Source: an archaeon (GTDB lineage Archaea > EX4484-52 > WAPT01). From it: a stretch of DNA of 64,000 nt. Made by a program: the position numbers and the translations under genes. Positions 11,201 through 21,228 of the stretch are shown here, in pieces. How positions within the stretch are numbered: the first letter of the stretch is position 1; each line of letters starts with the position of its first letter. The DNA is taken from positions 1 to 64,000 of the forward strand of contig JAPDKB010000002.1 in assembly GCA_029258795.1 (NCBI GenBank). Direction: 5' to 3'. Under the pieces are notes generated by a model. It was not told the DNA's origin. It saw only the letters and a program-made list of their open reading frames with translations, and did not search any database.

Positions 11201-14200
11201 CGGGGATGTAATACACATCAAGATAGGAAGCGGGACAGCTCCAGCAACAGGGACAATGGTCAATTTTAATACGCCCTTCTCCACAACAGAATATGCAACG
11301 ATAGTAACAGCAGCGGACGAGGATGATACTCAAATAGCGATGTATGGAGCAAAATCAATGTCCAAATTTAACGTGAAATGTGAAGACGATAGGGGTGGGA
11401 ATGAGGATTGTAACTTCAACTGGATAGCAATACCTTATGGAGAATACAAGAGGGGAGATCTGATAATTAAGGCTGGTAGCGGATACGCTTCTCCAACGGC
11501 AACTATAACGTTTAACTCCCCCATGCCCACAAACAATTATGCAGTGTTACTAACAGCAGAGGATGAAGATGACACACAGATAATGATGTACGGATCCAAG
11601 AGCACAACAGGATTTTCTGTGAAGTGTGAGGATGATGGAGGCAGAAACGAAAACTGCAACTTCAACTGGATAGTCATACCCTACGGCACTTACCAGCTTG
11701 GGGATCTTGTAATCCAGGTAGGAACTAATGTTACTTCGGGAGGGGATGCGACTGTTGCTCTTAACTCCCCCATGCCCACAAACAATTATGCAGTGTTACT
11801 AACAGCAGAGGATGAAGATGACACACAGATAATGATGTACGGATCCACATTTATCTCAAGTTTTAACGTTAGGATGGAAGATGACAGAGGTGGAGGTGAA
11901 ACTGGTAGTTTTGATTGGATGGCTATTACTTATGGAGAATATGACTTTACAGAGTCCAAAATGATAGATACAGAATCGCAACCTTACATCTATAATGATG
12001 TCTTCACCGCTGATCTGGATTCACTCTACAGCATTGAGATTGTGGTGGAAACTTCTTACTACGATCCATCAGCATCCGTGCTTAACAACAACGCCGAACC
12101 GGATCTGGAAGTGCTGGTGTTTAATGGAAGCGGTTTTGAGAGTGCAGGCATCCTTAACCTGCCTTCTTTTTACACATCATCAACTCCGGACAGCAGAATC
12201 CATAACTTCACAATAGTTATTGATGACGCTGACGTACTTTCAGCATGGCTTTCGGATCCCTCCAACAGAGACATAGAAATAAGGGGTGTTTATCTTGACT
12301 CCTACAATGAAACAACCATTGACAAGATAAATTACACCGGAGTGTGGGTCAGATTGGTTGAGAAACCCGGATCCGAGCTGAGAAATGTTGGTGATGTGGA
12401 TGTTGCAGGATATCTTAAACTTTCCGTGGAAAAGAGAACGTCCACAAACACGTGGAATGAGATTGCCGTGGTGATGAACGATCTTGCAAACTCATCAAAA
12501 AGGGCTGTGCCAGCAGGAACATCACTAAACCTCTCCCGGCTTTGGGAGAGTGCGGGGGGCTGGAATCCCAATGGATCGGTTGGCACATACAGGGTAAGAG
12601 TCGAATTCCTTGATGAGGACGGAAATCCGATCGTGGATGAAAGAGGTAATATTCTTCAGGCATTTTGGGAGTTTGAGGTGGCACTGTTTGACAGCATTAA
12701 CGCCACACCAAATGTGATCGGATACGGAGAGCAAACAACCCTCTCTGCTGTTGTCACGGACGAAAGCATAGTATCCAATATGTCCGTGGTAGTTGTTGAT
12801 CCTGAGGGAAACAATTATGAAATGAAAGCAGTGAGGGTTTCCCAGAACACATACGCAGCAAACTTCTCAACCACATGGAAGCTTGGAAGCTACACCTATT
12901 ATTTCATCGCAAACCTAAGGGACGGAAGCTCTGCAACAAGCTCCTCATCAGTTTTCAATGTTAGCGCAAACACGATTCTAAACGTTTACGTTGAGAATGA
13001 CACCTATGGCCCCTATGAGGATGTGAATTTGAATCCACCAAAAACCGACTGGTGGAACAAGGTGTGGCACTATCGAGTTATGGTGAATGTGTCAGTTCAG
13101 AATCAGCACACCAACTTCCCCATAGAGCTGGATGTTAACTTCACCCAGCTTTTCCAGCAAGCTGGATGCAGCTCCTGTACTTTAGATGTGAATTCGATAA
13201 GGGTGGTTGAACACGGAAATGATGGAGATCCGCTTTATGAGGTGCCCTCAAAAACGTACTTCCCTGATGACTTTGATGCTGCCAGAAACGCAATTGCAAC
13301 CGTCATATGGGTGATGAACGGAACGACACCTGGGGGAACGACAAGAATATATTACATTTATTTCGATTCAACCTCCAATGGGCAGAAACCGGAACCATCT
13401 TACAATTTTTCGGTTAGATATTCTCCAACAACTAAAGGAGTTGAAATAGACGGGAAATACGTTGTTGTTTTTGATAGTGCTGGCGAGATAAAGGAGGTGT
13501 ATCTGCTCAACGGTTACACAGACCTAAGCTCCGGAGACTCCGGAGGGGGTAGGGAATACTGGTACTGGAGCTACGAATACTGGACGGGCTCAACATACTA
13601 CACTATGTCACCCAGATGGTGGAATCCTTTGATAACTTACGGACCAGTCGTGTGGATAAACGCCTCAGTTGAGAACGGCCAACGCTACACAGATGCGATA
13701 ATAAAGATTTACAAGCGCACGGATCACAGCTGGGTTTTGTGGCTGCATAACTGGCACAATAGATTTGATGAAGATGGTGGAGATGCGCTGATAGAGCACT
13801 TCGTTAACATTCAGAACAGTCCTGCGGGCAATGTTGATGTGAGAGAGTGCAATATGGCTGGAGGCACGCCTTCATGCAGTTACATAACAGTCTCACAAAA
13901 CGGAGGCGTCAATGTTGAGGGTTACGACTGGGTTGACGCAAGATTTTACAACGATGCAAACGAGCCGGAATTCTACATCACATACATCATGAAGAACGGA
14001 AGCTTTGTGGGATTTGATGATGTTCCGTGGGACTGGACGATAGAGAGAGTGGATCAGGCCCGTAATTTCGATAGAGTTGCCATCTCCGACAACCCCAATC
14101 GGGCAGTCCCAGCCGGGACAGAGTTCACGAGAGATCTTTTCATACTCATAACGGACAGTTCCGGCGGTTTTGCAGAGACAACCGAATTTTACAACGAAAT

Positions 14201-17200
14201 AGCGGACTGGCCTTCAATCAGCCTAAGCGGCGCTGAATTTCTCGATGAGTCTTCCTTCAACAATGTTGGAGAAACCGGCATTTACTTCTATCTTGAGGCA
14301 AGGGTGCAGAGGTGGGATGGTAGCAGCTGGGTGAGCTTCCAGCTTCCAGTTATAGATGATAGGGCAACATCAACATTGAGGTACCTCACTCCGGGAGAAA
14401 TGCTAAATATCTCCACCCTCTGGAACCCGATAGCATGGAACACAAGCGAGTATCAGGCTGGAACTTACAGAGTTTATTTCAGAGCTGTGGACCCATGGGG
14501 CAACACTCTCAAGAACGGTGATGGCACACTAATTGAAGGTTATGACACCTTCGAAATAATTCCGCCAAAACTTGAGCTCACAAGTCTCGAGCATGAAAAC
14601 CGGTATGAGCACAACATAAACGAGTATGAGATCACAGACACAATTTCATGGATAAACGTGACTGTGAACAATTATAATGCCACAGCCATAGATGCTAAGA
14701 TATCTCTCAACATTCTTGATTATGCTAAGAACACAGTTGACTGGGGCCCGAATGAAACTAAGCTCTGTGGAAGCATACCTGCAGGGGGGAGCTGTGAGGT
14801 CAAATATGATAATGGCTCAGCGGGATATCCTATTCCTGTGGATGCAACTCCCGGTACCTACACATTCCACTGGAATGTGACGATTGAGGCAAAGAACTAT
14901 CAGGCAACTACCAATACATCCCAGACTTTCGTGCTCCACCACATACCTTCCGGATTCAGCTCATCGATATATCCTTACAAAGTGCTGAATGGATCGTGGA
15001 CTACCTACAATTTTACGATGTACAACTTCTTCAGCAAGAATTTAACAGATGTAAATGTAACCATAAACTGCCCAGAAGGTGTTGGTATAACCTGCACCTG
15101 TTACGGAACATCTCAGCCTTACTGTTATCTCCCAGCACTTGATGCAAAAACAAATCACACTTTTTCTTTCAACATTTCAACATCTCCCGCAACACCAGTA
15201 GGAGAATATGTTGTTAATGTTACCGTTACTTACACCAACCCCGGGAATGAGGCGCACACTTGGTACGAGGTTGAGAGTCGGAGCTTTTTTGTCAAGCAGC
15301 CTTATCTGGATGTAAGGATAGTAACATACCCTATAAAGGTTACCAGGGGCTCAAGCTTTGTGCCGCTTGAGGGCTTTGTTAACAATACTGATCCGGACGG
15401 TAACAATGCTACGAACCTCTGGCTTAACTGGAGTTTGCCCGCCGGTTGGATAAATGCAACAGGCGAGCTAGGCAAATTCATAGCGGTGCTGCCTCCCGCG
15501 ACTCTCGCATGGAACAACATAACCGTCAATATTTCTCTCTCAGCATCTCTGGGAGAGCAGAAGGTCGTGCTGAAAGGTGAGAATCCTCAATGGTATGATT
15601 TGGATAAAAAGATTGTGGTGGTTTATGCGAACACGACCATACAACCCTACACTAATCAAACGGACCCTGCTCAGGGAGAAACAGTGTTGCTCAGGGCTAC
15701 GCTGCGCTACGATAACTCAACTCCGATCAGCTATGAGAACATAAGTTTTGTGGATGAAACGGCCGGCATTTTCATAGGATGGGATATAACTGATGCCAGT
15801 GGCGTGGCAGAGGTCACATACACTCTGCCATTAACAGCATCTACAGGCAATCACACAATCAATATGAGCTTTGATGGAAATGATGACAAATACATAAACC
15901 CAACACACTCGTTGCTCAACATCACCGTTCATGGCAAGCCCAATATAACGGCGATAGCGGCGTATCCGGACCCCCAGGGTTACGGTAAAAATGTGACCAT
16001 AAAGGCAAACGTGACATCAGTTGAGCCCGTGGATACCGTCATTGTTTACATTACCTACCCGAACGGAAGCACGACATCAATCACCATGCTCGAAACAGCA
16101 CCCGGAAGATACTCGGCAAACTTCTCTGATACATGGCAGCCAGGTAACTATTCGTATTATGTGGGGGTCAACACAACCGCATCAAAAACTGACAGATCTC
16201 AAACCGATTATTTTACCATTGAGGCGAATACCACAGCTTACATCCTCACGGATAAGGATTCCTATGAGCAAAATGAGAATGTAAGTTTTGTGGATCAGCC
16301 AGCAGACTGGTGGAACAGATCATGGCCTTATAGGGTTGAGGTAAATGTAACGGAAAAGGCAGGAGTCGATACCATAGGTTACCCGCTCGAGATTTCCTTC
16401 AATCCAAACGGGCATGTAAAAAGTGATTGCGAAGACATAAGAATTATAGATGCATCTTCTGGTTCGCTTATCAGATACAGGATGCTGAGCTGCACGTCAA
16501 CCAACGTTACTCTCTATCTCGAGCTCAACATCTCGGCAAACCAAAAAAAGACATACCACATCTATTACGGCAACCCGCTCGCAAGCGGAATGAGTGATGA
16601 CACGTTGTCTAAAATTGTGCCCGTTGGGTGGGAGACCCCCCACCCCTATCCAGCCAATATTGATTCGTGGAACTGTGATGGTACAGGGTGTTATGCTGGA
16701 GTGCCTGTTTATTCCGCACCTTTCACGGCAGTAGGCAACACTAAAGGCAGAGTTTACATGAGAGTGGTGGTTGAAGGTGATCTGGATGATCCATTTGAGA
16801 TATGGAATGGGGAGCAAACCACCAGATTTTTCCAGTTCGATCCAGGAGGTTTGGCGAATAACCCCTCATACTGGAATGGTGGAGATTACGGGTGGAGTGA
16901 TTGGTACAACACAGATGATTTCACTTTCCATTTTGCTTCAGACAGAAATTCAAACTACTGGGGTGTCGATGTGGTAAAAGCGGAGTTCGAGCTTGTCACC
17001 TTACCGACAATATCCGTTGGGAGGGAGGAAACAATCCCTAACCAGATTCTCAATACGGGCAACACAAGCTTTGAAGGTTATCTCACAATGAAAGTGCAGC
17101 GCAAACTCACCAATGGCTGGCAGGATGTGGATGTTGTTGTGAACGACCTTCATGTTGAGCTAGAACCACTAGATTATGTCGATCTCGACTCAATTTGGAA

Positions 17201-20200
17201 TGGGGTTAAGTGGAACACAGATAATCTCGCTTCAGGCACATACAGAGTTGTTGCGATGCTTACTGATCCCGCAGGAAACCTTCTTGTGAATGGAGACGGA
17301 ACGTATATGATGTACTATGATGAGTTTGAAATATTACCACCACCGAGTATAATACAGCTTGTAAGAATAAAGGTTTACGATGTAACCAATTCAACCTCAC
17401 CCAGAACGGATACATCCAACCTTGAAAAAGAGGGTTTGAATACAACATTCCTGCTTTTCACAAACAGGACTTACAGGGTGGAGGTGATTATTCTCAACAA
17501 CGAAACGAGCCAGAACGACTGGTGGGTGAACACTTCAAGCGAGATAATGTTTGAAGGAATCAACCCTTCATGGAGTGTGGATGATATTAATGATGTATGG
17601 TATGAGATAGGTGGGATAGAATATGTGGGCGGCACATACGATCTCGGGCAGGTGTGGTGGGATCACTCGCTCGGTGGTGTTCTCCCGGTAGGTAGTACGA
17701 TGAAGCTATCATACATCGTAAACACAACATCAGATAGTTCTGAGATTCTGCCCGTGAGATTCTTCCTGAATGGCACATATTTCGTTCTGGAGGATAACTC
17801 AACATTCAAGGTTGTGAAAAGCGAGAACGAGCCACCAAAGCTTTACAACTCAATCTATGGTTTAACGCCCTCTGATGTTATTAGAGATGTTGATGACTTA
17901 TCTCTTTATGCGAGATGGAACGAGGAGATAAGCCAGGCGAACTTCAGCGTTGAATACGCAAGCGGAAAATGGATCAACTCAACTCAGAACTACGACATCT
18001 ATTACTTACCACCTCCGCCTCCAGAAAACTGGACCAACTACACCACCCAGACTAATCTCTCGTGGAGCTTGGGAGAGCACAGGGCAAAGATAGCGGCAGC
18101 AGATCTGAATGGCAATTGGAACGACACCCTACCTTATTTGACTTTCACCGTGTGGGGCAGAGCTTATCTCAAGAAAATTTATGCAGACCCTGATCCTGTG
18201 GTCTACGGACAGAACACCACCATTTATTGCCGTGTTGTGGCAGACAACGGAAGCGGCATATTCAACTATTCTGTGCAGTTCTATTATTATGACAGCGGCT
18301 GGAGGTTTATAGGAGAGAACAGAACAAACGAAAGCGGTTACGCTTCCATGGTCTATCATCCCGAGTTACTAGGACACATACCAGTAAAATGCATAATAGG
18401 GGATTATGAGGAAAAGTACTGGATTGCTACCGTGCAAGAGATAAACACATCGGTCTGGGTGGTTGAAATACAACCGCCATGGTATGACATCTCATCGGTT
18501 GGATCCAACACGACGGTTGTGCATAAGGGTGACGCTGTGGAGCTTTATACCCTATGGTATGATGATTATCAGCTTGATAGTGCTTGGGTATCCACCAATG
18601 AGAGCGGAAGTTTTGTGAATAATTCACTGGCATCATCTATTAAGCTGAACGGCACAGTGGACTGGAGCAACTTCACAATACAGATTCCAACCACAATGGC
18701 TCCTGGCTACCTTGGATGGAAGATTTATGCTAATGACACCTCAGCAAATGTCAATGGAAGCATGCCAGCAAACGTCATTGAGGTATGGGGCTGGGCCGAG
18801 ATAAGGGACAGCATTAGTGAGGATGAAGCCTATCTCCATCCATCATCCATACTTCCTGGAGGCACAACAACTATGTACTGCAGGGTTAGGGATGTGAATG
18901 GGAGTGGTATAGCTAACTACAACGTTTCCTTCTATGAGAACGATGTTTTCTTGGGGTGGAACTTGACCAACGCTACGGGATGGGCCACATTCACGTTTTC
19001 TGAAAGTAATGAAGGCACTTACACAATCAAGTGTAACATAAGTGATGACCCCGTTCTTATGTACAACGCTACCTCAAACAATTACGGCACAGATATTCTG
19101 GTTGTGGGTTACGACACAACACCCCCTTACTTATTTAACAATGTGTACGGAATCAACACAACAAAAGTTTACAAGGGCCAGAGCCTCCTCATTTATGCAA
19201 GGTGGAATGAAACCGTAGGAGAAGCAAGAGTTATCATGAACACAACAAAACAAGAGCTCTCAAGTTATCCGATAAGCTTACCATCTCCCAACTCTCAAAA
19301 CTGGACAAATTACACCATAACTACCAACTCATCTTGGATTACAGGCACACACCATGCAAAAATAGAGGCAAGTGATCAAGTTGGCAACTGGAACGACACC
19401 CTTCCTTTCCAGACGTTTGAAGTTTGGGGTTATGCCAAAGTTTTCTGGCAGGAACCCATCGGTATAGCGTATAGAAGTGATAGTATACCTCTGAAATGTA
19501 AGGTGGTGGATAAGAGTAACAATAACGGTATAGCAAACTATCCGGTAAAGTTCTATGATACGGACTGGGTCTACATCGGCATGAACTACACGGATGCAAA
19601 TGGTATTGCTACCATGAATTGGAACGCTTTATCCTATCCTCCAGGAGACATGACGCTGCACTGTATTATAGCAACCAATTCCACCCTCTTCTACGAAGTG
19701 AAGTCCGGGGATGATGTGGCGGATGGAGCGATAACCCTCTACGGAAATCTGAGCGTGGTGATAGACAGTCCCACTAACAACGCGAACCTGACGAAAGGAC
19801 AGATGGTGTGGCTGAATTCCACAATTTATGAGGACAATGGTAGCGTAACTTCAGCAACAGTTAACTGGTACCTCAACGGAACGAACATAGCAAGCGGAGA
19901 GGATGTACAGTGGCAGGTTCCTTACGATGCGACTCCGGGCAGATACGTGCTGAAGGCCAACGCAACAAAGCAGCACTACGTGCCCGACGAATCAAGTATC
20001 AACGTCAGCATCTTCGGTTACGCTAAAGTCAGCTTCGTGAGTCCAGCATCAAATTCTTCCTATCCACAGGCATCAACTGTCCAGCTCGTTTGTTCGGTGA
20101 GTGATACGTACACAGGAGAAGGAATAGCAAACTACACCGTTCACTTTTATGTTAAGAATGAAACGGATGTATGGTATCTGGGTAACTCAACAACAAATTC

Positions 20201-21203
20201 AACAGGATTTGCAACTCTTAACTGGTATGTAAACCCAACGACATGGAACAATGGCACCTATAATGTGAGCTGTAACATAACCGACGAGCCAGCGCTTTAT
20301 TATTATGCTTCAAGCCTGAAAGAAGATACAATAATCATTAACATAACAAAAGCGGAAATTACAGCATGGTTGGAAGTCATAATGACCTCTCCTCCAGAGG
20401 GCTCCGCAGTAACAATCGCTCCAAACAGGACGTTTGTGTTGAACGCAACTGTAATCTGTCATCAGGACAACTGCGGAGAGGTCAGCATAAACGCGAGGTA
20501 CAACTCCACAGGCAACACTCCCGATACCACCATAACCAACCAGACCGGGGCTCAACCCTTCTACATTATTGGCAACGCAACGCAAAAATGCACACTTAAC
20601 ATCAATGAGAACTGTACTGTCACGTTTATCGTTAACGTCACGGCTTTGGCTGGAGAAATCTATGCTATAGATGTGAATGCATCATCCATAAACGCGTTCA
20701 TGAATGAGAGTGGCGATGCGACAATAGAGGTGCGTTACTTCCTCTTGCTAAATGTGACTCCCGAGTCCATAGCTCTGTGGTATCCGCCTCCCGCCGATTC
20801 ATCCCAACCCTACACAACCACCATAGCCACAAACGAGCTCGATCCACAAACGCGCGGTGCAAAGGGTAAGGATGTGATAAGCGTGAAGCTGGATGATTAC
20901 AGCGCGGATGCCAATGGAGGGCTGTGGGTGAAGGCAACGAATCTTGTGCCACCTTCCCCAAATAATTATGTGATAGCTGCATCAAACCTCACCCTCTGCC
21001 TCGGCTCTACTTACGACACTCCTATTGATGCGGAAGCATGTTTATCTTCCTCATCCAACCGACTGAACACCGACTATGTGCAGAGATTATCCGAGCTAAG
21101 GGCAGGAGAACTTGTCAACTTTACCCTCTTTATAGACATACCTGCAGTTCAGGCGGACAACTATGTTGGCACTCTAATCTTCCTTGTGAACGCAACATAT
21201 TAA
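8202..21203 (+). CDS. Giant modular surface protein (about 4330 aa)
   Basis: The ATG at 8202 overlaps the preceding stop (TGATG); a GTG at 8193 is the alternative. A signal peptide (GIMLPVMIAVLLLPQVSYA) starts the chain. From about 8930 to 10110 there are repeated units of about 60 residues with a DGSSW/NGSSW motif and alternating VWDG and VVYADG strands, like a beta-propeller. At 11190-11950 three repeats carry the pattern NNYAVLLTAEDEDDTQ...W(I/M)AI, resembling H-type lectin repeats. DUF2341-like modules begin near 13045 (DWWNKVWHYRV) and 16305 (DWWNRSWPYRV). The rest is mostly Ig-like, NEW3/CARDB-like beta domains with very many Asn-X-Ser/Thr sequons. The last 280 residues match the C-terminal module of the first gene. 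No membrane anchor is visible. Likely an extracellular adhesin or envelope fibre; function inferred. Confidence 0.9.
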   Translation: MNENKLRYGRFAGIMLPVMIAVLLLPQVSYAKIVLSFEKVTLTSCEESNTAFAVVFDKNGDLIPNASVHLIYVCEGRSSLSVYEMKELFKGVYTAEFPARAGIPCDFVVVASYNGTAEVEETGSVVFPKNGVLVRRRFSRAIDPTTTPFVMVIEVDASDENNVTIIEIVPSPLVVEDAPDAEIIRTSNTTILIYRNLHGKEKLAYIARLPEEKGVVYSLGRMVIEDGKGDIVVEGYPAQIVADPVRRSDAFFFYTDGTNYVRYSIYDGSSLTSPYSTLDAQGTPLWIEVAAHPSKPEMVMASVADTGVAYAQVWNGSSWGNGVVLTTAAVTAYRSIDVAYEQKRGRAMVVYADGSSIPKYRIWDGSSWSDEGFAMDVGATVNIIELGSNPTSDEIIMVTADSARDENAQVWDGSAWTNLVELRNDAYANRQSFDVACQSISGTCFVFYADNDDRNAYYAVWNGVSWSYPNTACFFGDFVRTMEAASDPNSNRIVLMGVDRDSDVHFCYYDGSTWYDLGETATTSEQVYHAIDVEFEAKSGDAVFVYNDNTATPKYRILPYDSTSLTAQQSFPSSLDAEPYWIKMVSKKGSDEIALITLSAGNDVNAFVWDGSAWQSLGTLTTASSGSYRGIDVAYPLEYFAPSYDAWGITDGTRTYVSGDKVYRTQELIAYAHWENVSLAYLNHNGTGVFTNYTIPTPYTANWTNTTIDFSNGSQYPVTGKITFSIYAKDVDNVWNKTQPSITLELWGFAEVSDMWLSDSSINNGSYVVAYCKIRDNETLAGIAEYNVSFYLNSSFLGWNVTNSNGVAQLGWVDNTSNPQNPTVYNVSCNITDMPSLYYNASDKNRASTKLEVYSSDYDVTPPTINWIDVAPQPAGFGVEITITANITDDKAVDHVIAKITPPGEETASLNMVNISQDLWSVNYTGWKTGDYTLVIYAYDSNGNVGTATTAFSVRGNTSMTVSTSKKKYAPFEDVHLGKMTSYITSDLETSTKEVTTYYGGDVIHIKIGSGTAPATGTMVNFNTPFSTTEYATIVTAADEDDTQIAMYGAKSMSKFNVKCEDDRGGNEDCNFNWIAIPYGEYKRGDLIIKAGSGYASPTATITFNSPMPTNNYAVLLTAEDEDDTQIMMYGSKSTTGFSVKCEDDGGRNENCNFNWIVIPYGTYQLGDLVIQVGTNVTSGGDATVALNSPMPTNNYAVLLTAEDEDDTQIMMYGSTFISSFNVRMEDDRGGGETGSFDWMAITYGEYDFTESKMIDTESQPYIYNDVFTADLDSLYSIEIVVETSYYDPSASVLNNNAEPDLEVLVFNGSGFESAGILNLPSFYTSSTPDSRIHNFTIVIDDADVLSAWLSDPSNRDIEIRGVYLDSYNETTIDKINYTGVWVRLVEKPGSELRNVGDVDVAGYLKLSVEKRTSTNTWNEIAVVMNDLANSSKRAVPAGTSLNLSRLWESAGGWNPNGSVGTYRVRVEFLDEDGNPIVDERGNILQAFWEFEVALFDSINATPNVIGYGEQTTLSAVVTDESIVSNMSVVVVDPEGNNYEMKAVRVSQNTYAANFSTTWKLGSYTYYFIANLRDGSSATSSSSVFNVSANTILNVYVENDTYGPYEDVNLNPPKTDWWNKVWHYRVMVNVSVQNQHTNFPIELDVNFTQLFQQAGCSSCTLDVNSIRVVEHGNDGDPLYEVPSKTYFPDDFDAARNAIATVIWVMNGTTPGGTTRIYYIYFDSTSNGQKPEPSYNFSVRYSPTTKGVEIDGKYVVVFDSAGEIKEVYLLNGYTDLSSGDSGGGREYWYWSYEYWTGSTYYTMSPRWWNPLITYGPVVWINASVENGQRYTDAIIKIYKRTDHSWVLWLHNWHNRFDEDGGDALIEHFVNIQNSPAGNVDVRECNMAGGTPSCSYITVSQNGGVNVEGYDWVDARFYNDANEPEFYITYIMKNGSFVGFDDVPWDWTIERVDQARNFDRVAISDNPNRAVPAGTEFTRDLFILITDSSGGFAETTEFYNEIADWPSISLSGAEFLDESSFNNVGETGIYFYLEARVQRWDGSSWVSFQLPVIDDRATSTLRYLTPGEMLNISTLWNPIAWNTSEYQAGTYRVYFRAVDPWGNTLKNGDGTLIEGYDTFEIIPPKLELTSLEHENRYEHNINEYEITDTISWINVTVNNYNATAIDAKISLNILDYAKNTVDWGPNETKLCGSIPAGGSCEVKYDNGSAGYPIPVDATPGTYTFHWNVTIEAKNYQATTNTSQTFVLHHIPSGFSSSIYPYKVLNGSWTTYNFTMYNFFSKNLTDVNVTINCPEGVGITCTCYGTSQPYCYLPALDAKTNHTFSFNISTSPATPVGEYVVNVTVTYTNPGNEAHTWYEVESRSFFVKQPYLDVRIVTYPIKVTRGSSFVPLEGFVNNTDPDGNNATNLWLNWSLPAGWINATGELGKFIAVLPPATLAWNNITVNISLSASLGEQKVVLKGENPQWYDLDKKIVVVYANTTIQPYTNQTDPAQGETVLLRATLRYDNSTPISYENISFVDETAGIFIGWDITDASGVAEVTYTLPLTASTGNHTINMSFDGNDDKYINPTHSLLNITVHGKPNITAIAAYPDPQGYGKNVTIKANVTSVEPVDTVIVYITYPNGSTTSITMLETAPGRYSANFSDTWQPGNYSYYVGVNTTASKTDRSQTDYFTIEANTTAYILTDKDSYEQNENVSFVDQPADWWNRSWPYRVEVNVTEKAGVDTIGYPLEISFNPNGHVKSDCEDIRIIDASSGSLIRYRMLSCTSTNVTLYLELNISANQKKTYHIYYGNPLASGMSDDTLSKIVPVGWETPHPYPANIDSWNCDGTGCYAGVPVYSAPFTAVGNTKGRVYMRVVVEGDLDDPFEIWNGEQTTRFFQFDPGGLANNPSYWNGGDYGWSDWYNTDDFTFHFASDRNSNYWGVDVVKAEFELVTLPTISVGREETIPNQILNTGNTSFEGYLTMKVQRKLTNGWQDVDVVVNDLHVELEPLDYVDLDSIWNGVKWNTDNLASGTYRVVAMLTDPAGNLLVNGDGTYMMYYDEFEILPPPSIIQLVRIKVYDVTNSTSPRTDTSNLEKEGLNTTFLLFTNRTYRVEVIILNNETSQNDWWVNTSSEIMFEGINPSWSVDDINDVWYEIGGIEYVGGTYDLGQVWWDHSLGGVLPVGSTMKLSYIVNTTSDSSEILPVRFFLNGTYFVLEDNSTFKVVKSENEPPKLYNSIYGLTPSDVIRDVDDLSLYARWNEEISQANFSVEYASGKWINSTQNYDIYYLPPPPPENWTNYTTQTNLSWSLGEHRAKIAAADLNGNWNDTLPYLTFTVWGRAYLKKIYADPDPVVYGQNTTIYCRVVADNGSGIFNYSVQFYYYDSGWRFIGENRTNESGYASMVYHPELLGHIPVKCIIGDYEEKYWIATVQEINTSVWVVEIQPPWYDISSVGSNTTVVHKGDAVELYTLWYDDYQLDSAWVSTNESGSFVNNSLASSIKLNGTVDWSNFTIQIPTTMAPGYLGWKIYANDTSANVNGSMPANVIEVWGWAEIRDSISEDEAYLHPSSILPGGTTTMYCRVRDVNGSGIANYNVSFYENDVFLGWNLTNATGWATFTFSESNEGTYTIKCNISDDPVLMYNATSNNYGTDILVVGYDTTPPYLFNNVYGINTTKVYKGQSLLIYARWNETVGEARVIMNTTKQELSSYPISLPSPNSQNWTNYTITTNSSWITGTHHAKIEASDQVGNWNDTLPFQTFEVWGYAKVFWQEPIGIAYRSDSIPLKCKVVDKSNNNGIANYPVKFYDTDWVYIGMNYTDANGIATMNWNALSYPPGDMTLHCIIATNSTLFYEVKSGDDVADGAITLYGNLSVVIDSPTNNANLTKGQMVWLNSTIYEDNGSVTSATVNWYLNGTNIASGEDVQWQVPYDATPGRYVLKANATKQHYVPDESSINVSIFGYAKVSFVSPASNSSYPQASTVQLVCSVSDTYTGEGIANYTVHFYVKNETDVWYLGNSTTNSTGFATLNWYVNPTTWNNGTYNVSCNITDEPALYYYASSLKEDTIIINITKAEITAWLEVIMTSPPEGSAVTIAPNRTFVLNATVICHQDNCGEVSINARYNSTGNTPDTTITNQTGAQPFYIIGNATQKCTLNINENCTVTFIVNVTALAGEIYAIDVNASSINAFMNESGDATIEVRYFLLLNVTPESIALWYPPPADSSQPYTTTIATNELDPQTRGAKGKDVISVKLDDYSADANGGLWVKATNLVPPSPNNYVIAASNLTLCLGSTYDTPIDAEACLSSSSNRLNTDYVQRLSELRAGELVNFTLFIDIPAVQADNYVGTLIFLVNATY
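11512..11847 (+). repeat. Perfect 87-bp direct repeat inside the giant gene
   Basis: Bases 11512-11598 and 11761-11847 are identical over 87 bp, spaced by 249 bp (83 codons), so the repeat keeps frame. They encode the conserved part of two lectin-like repeats (NSPMPTNNYAVLL...QIMMYGS). The flanking parts of the same repeats have diverged, and a third, older repeat upstream (about 11262-11450) is clearly divergent. Confidence 0.95.
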
Positions 21204-21228
21204 ACTGTTGGCGTACAGGTGAAGGTTG

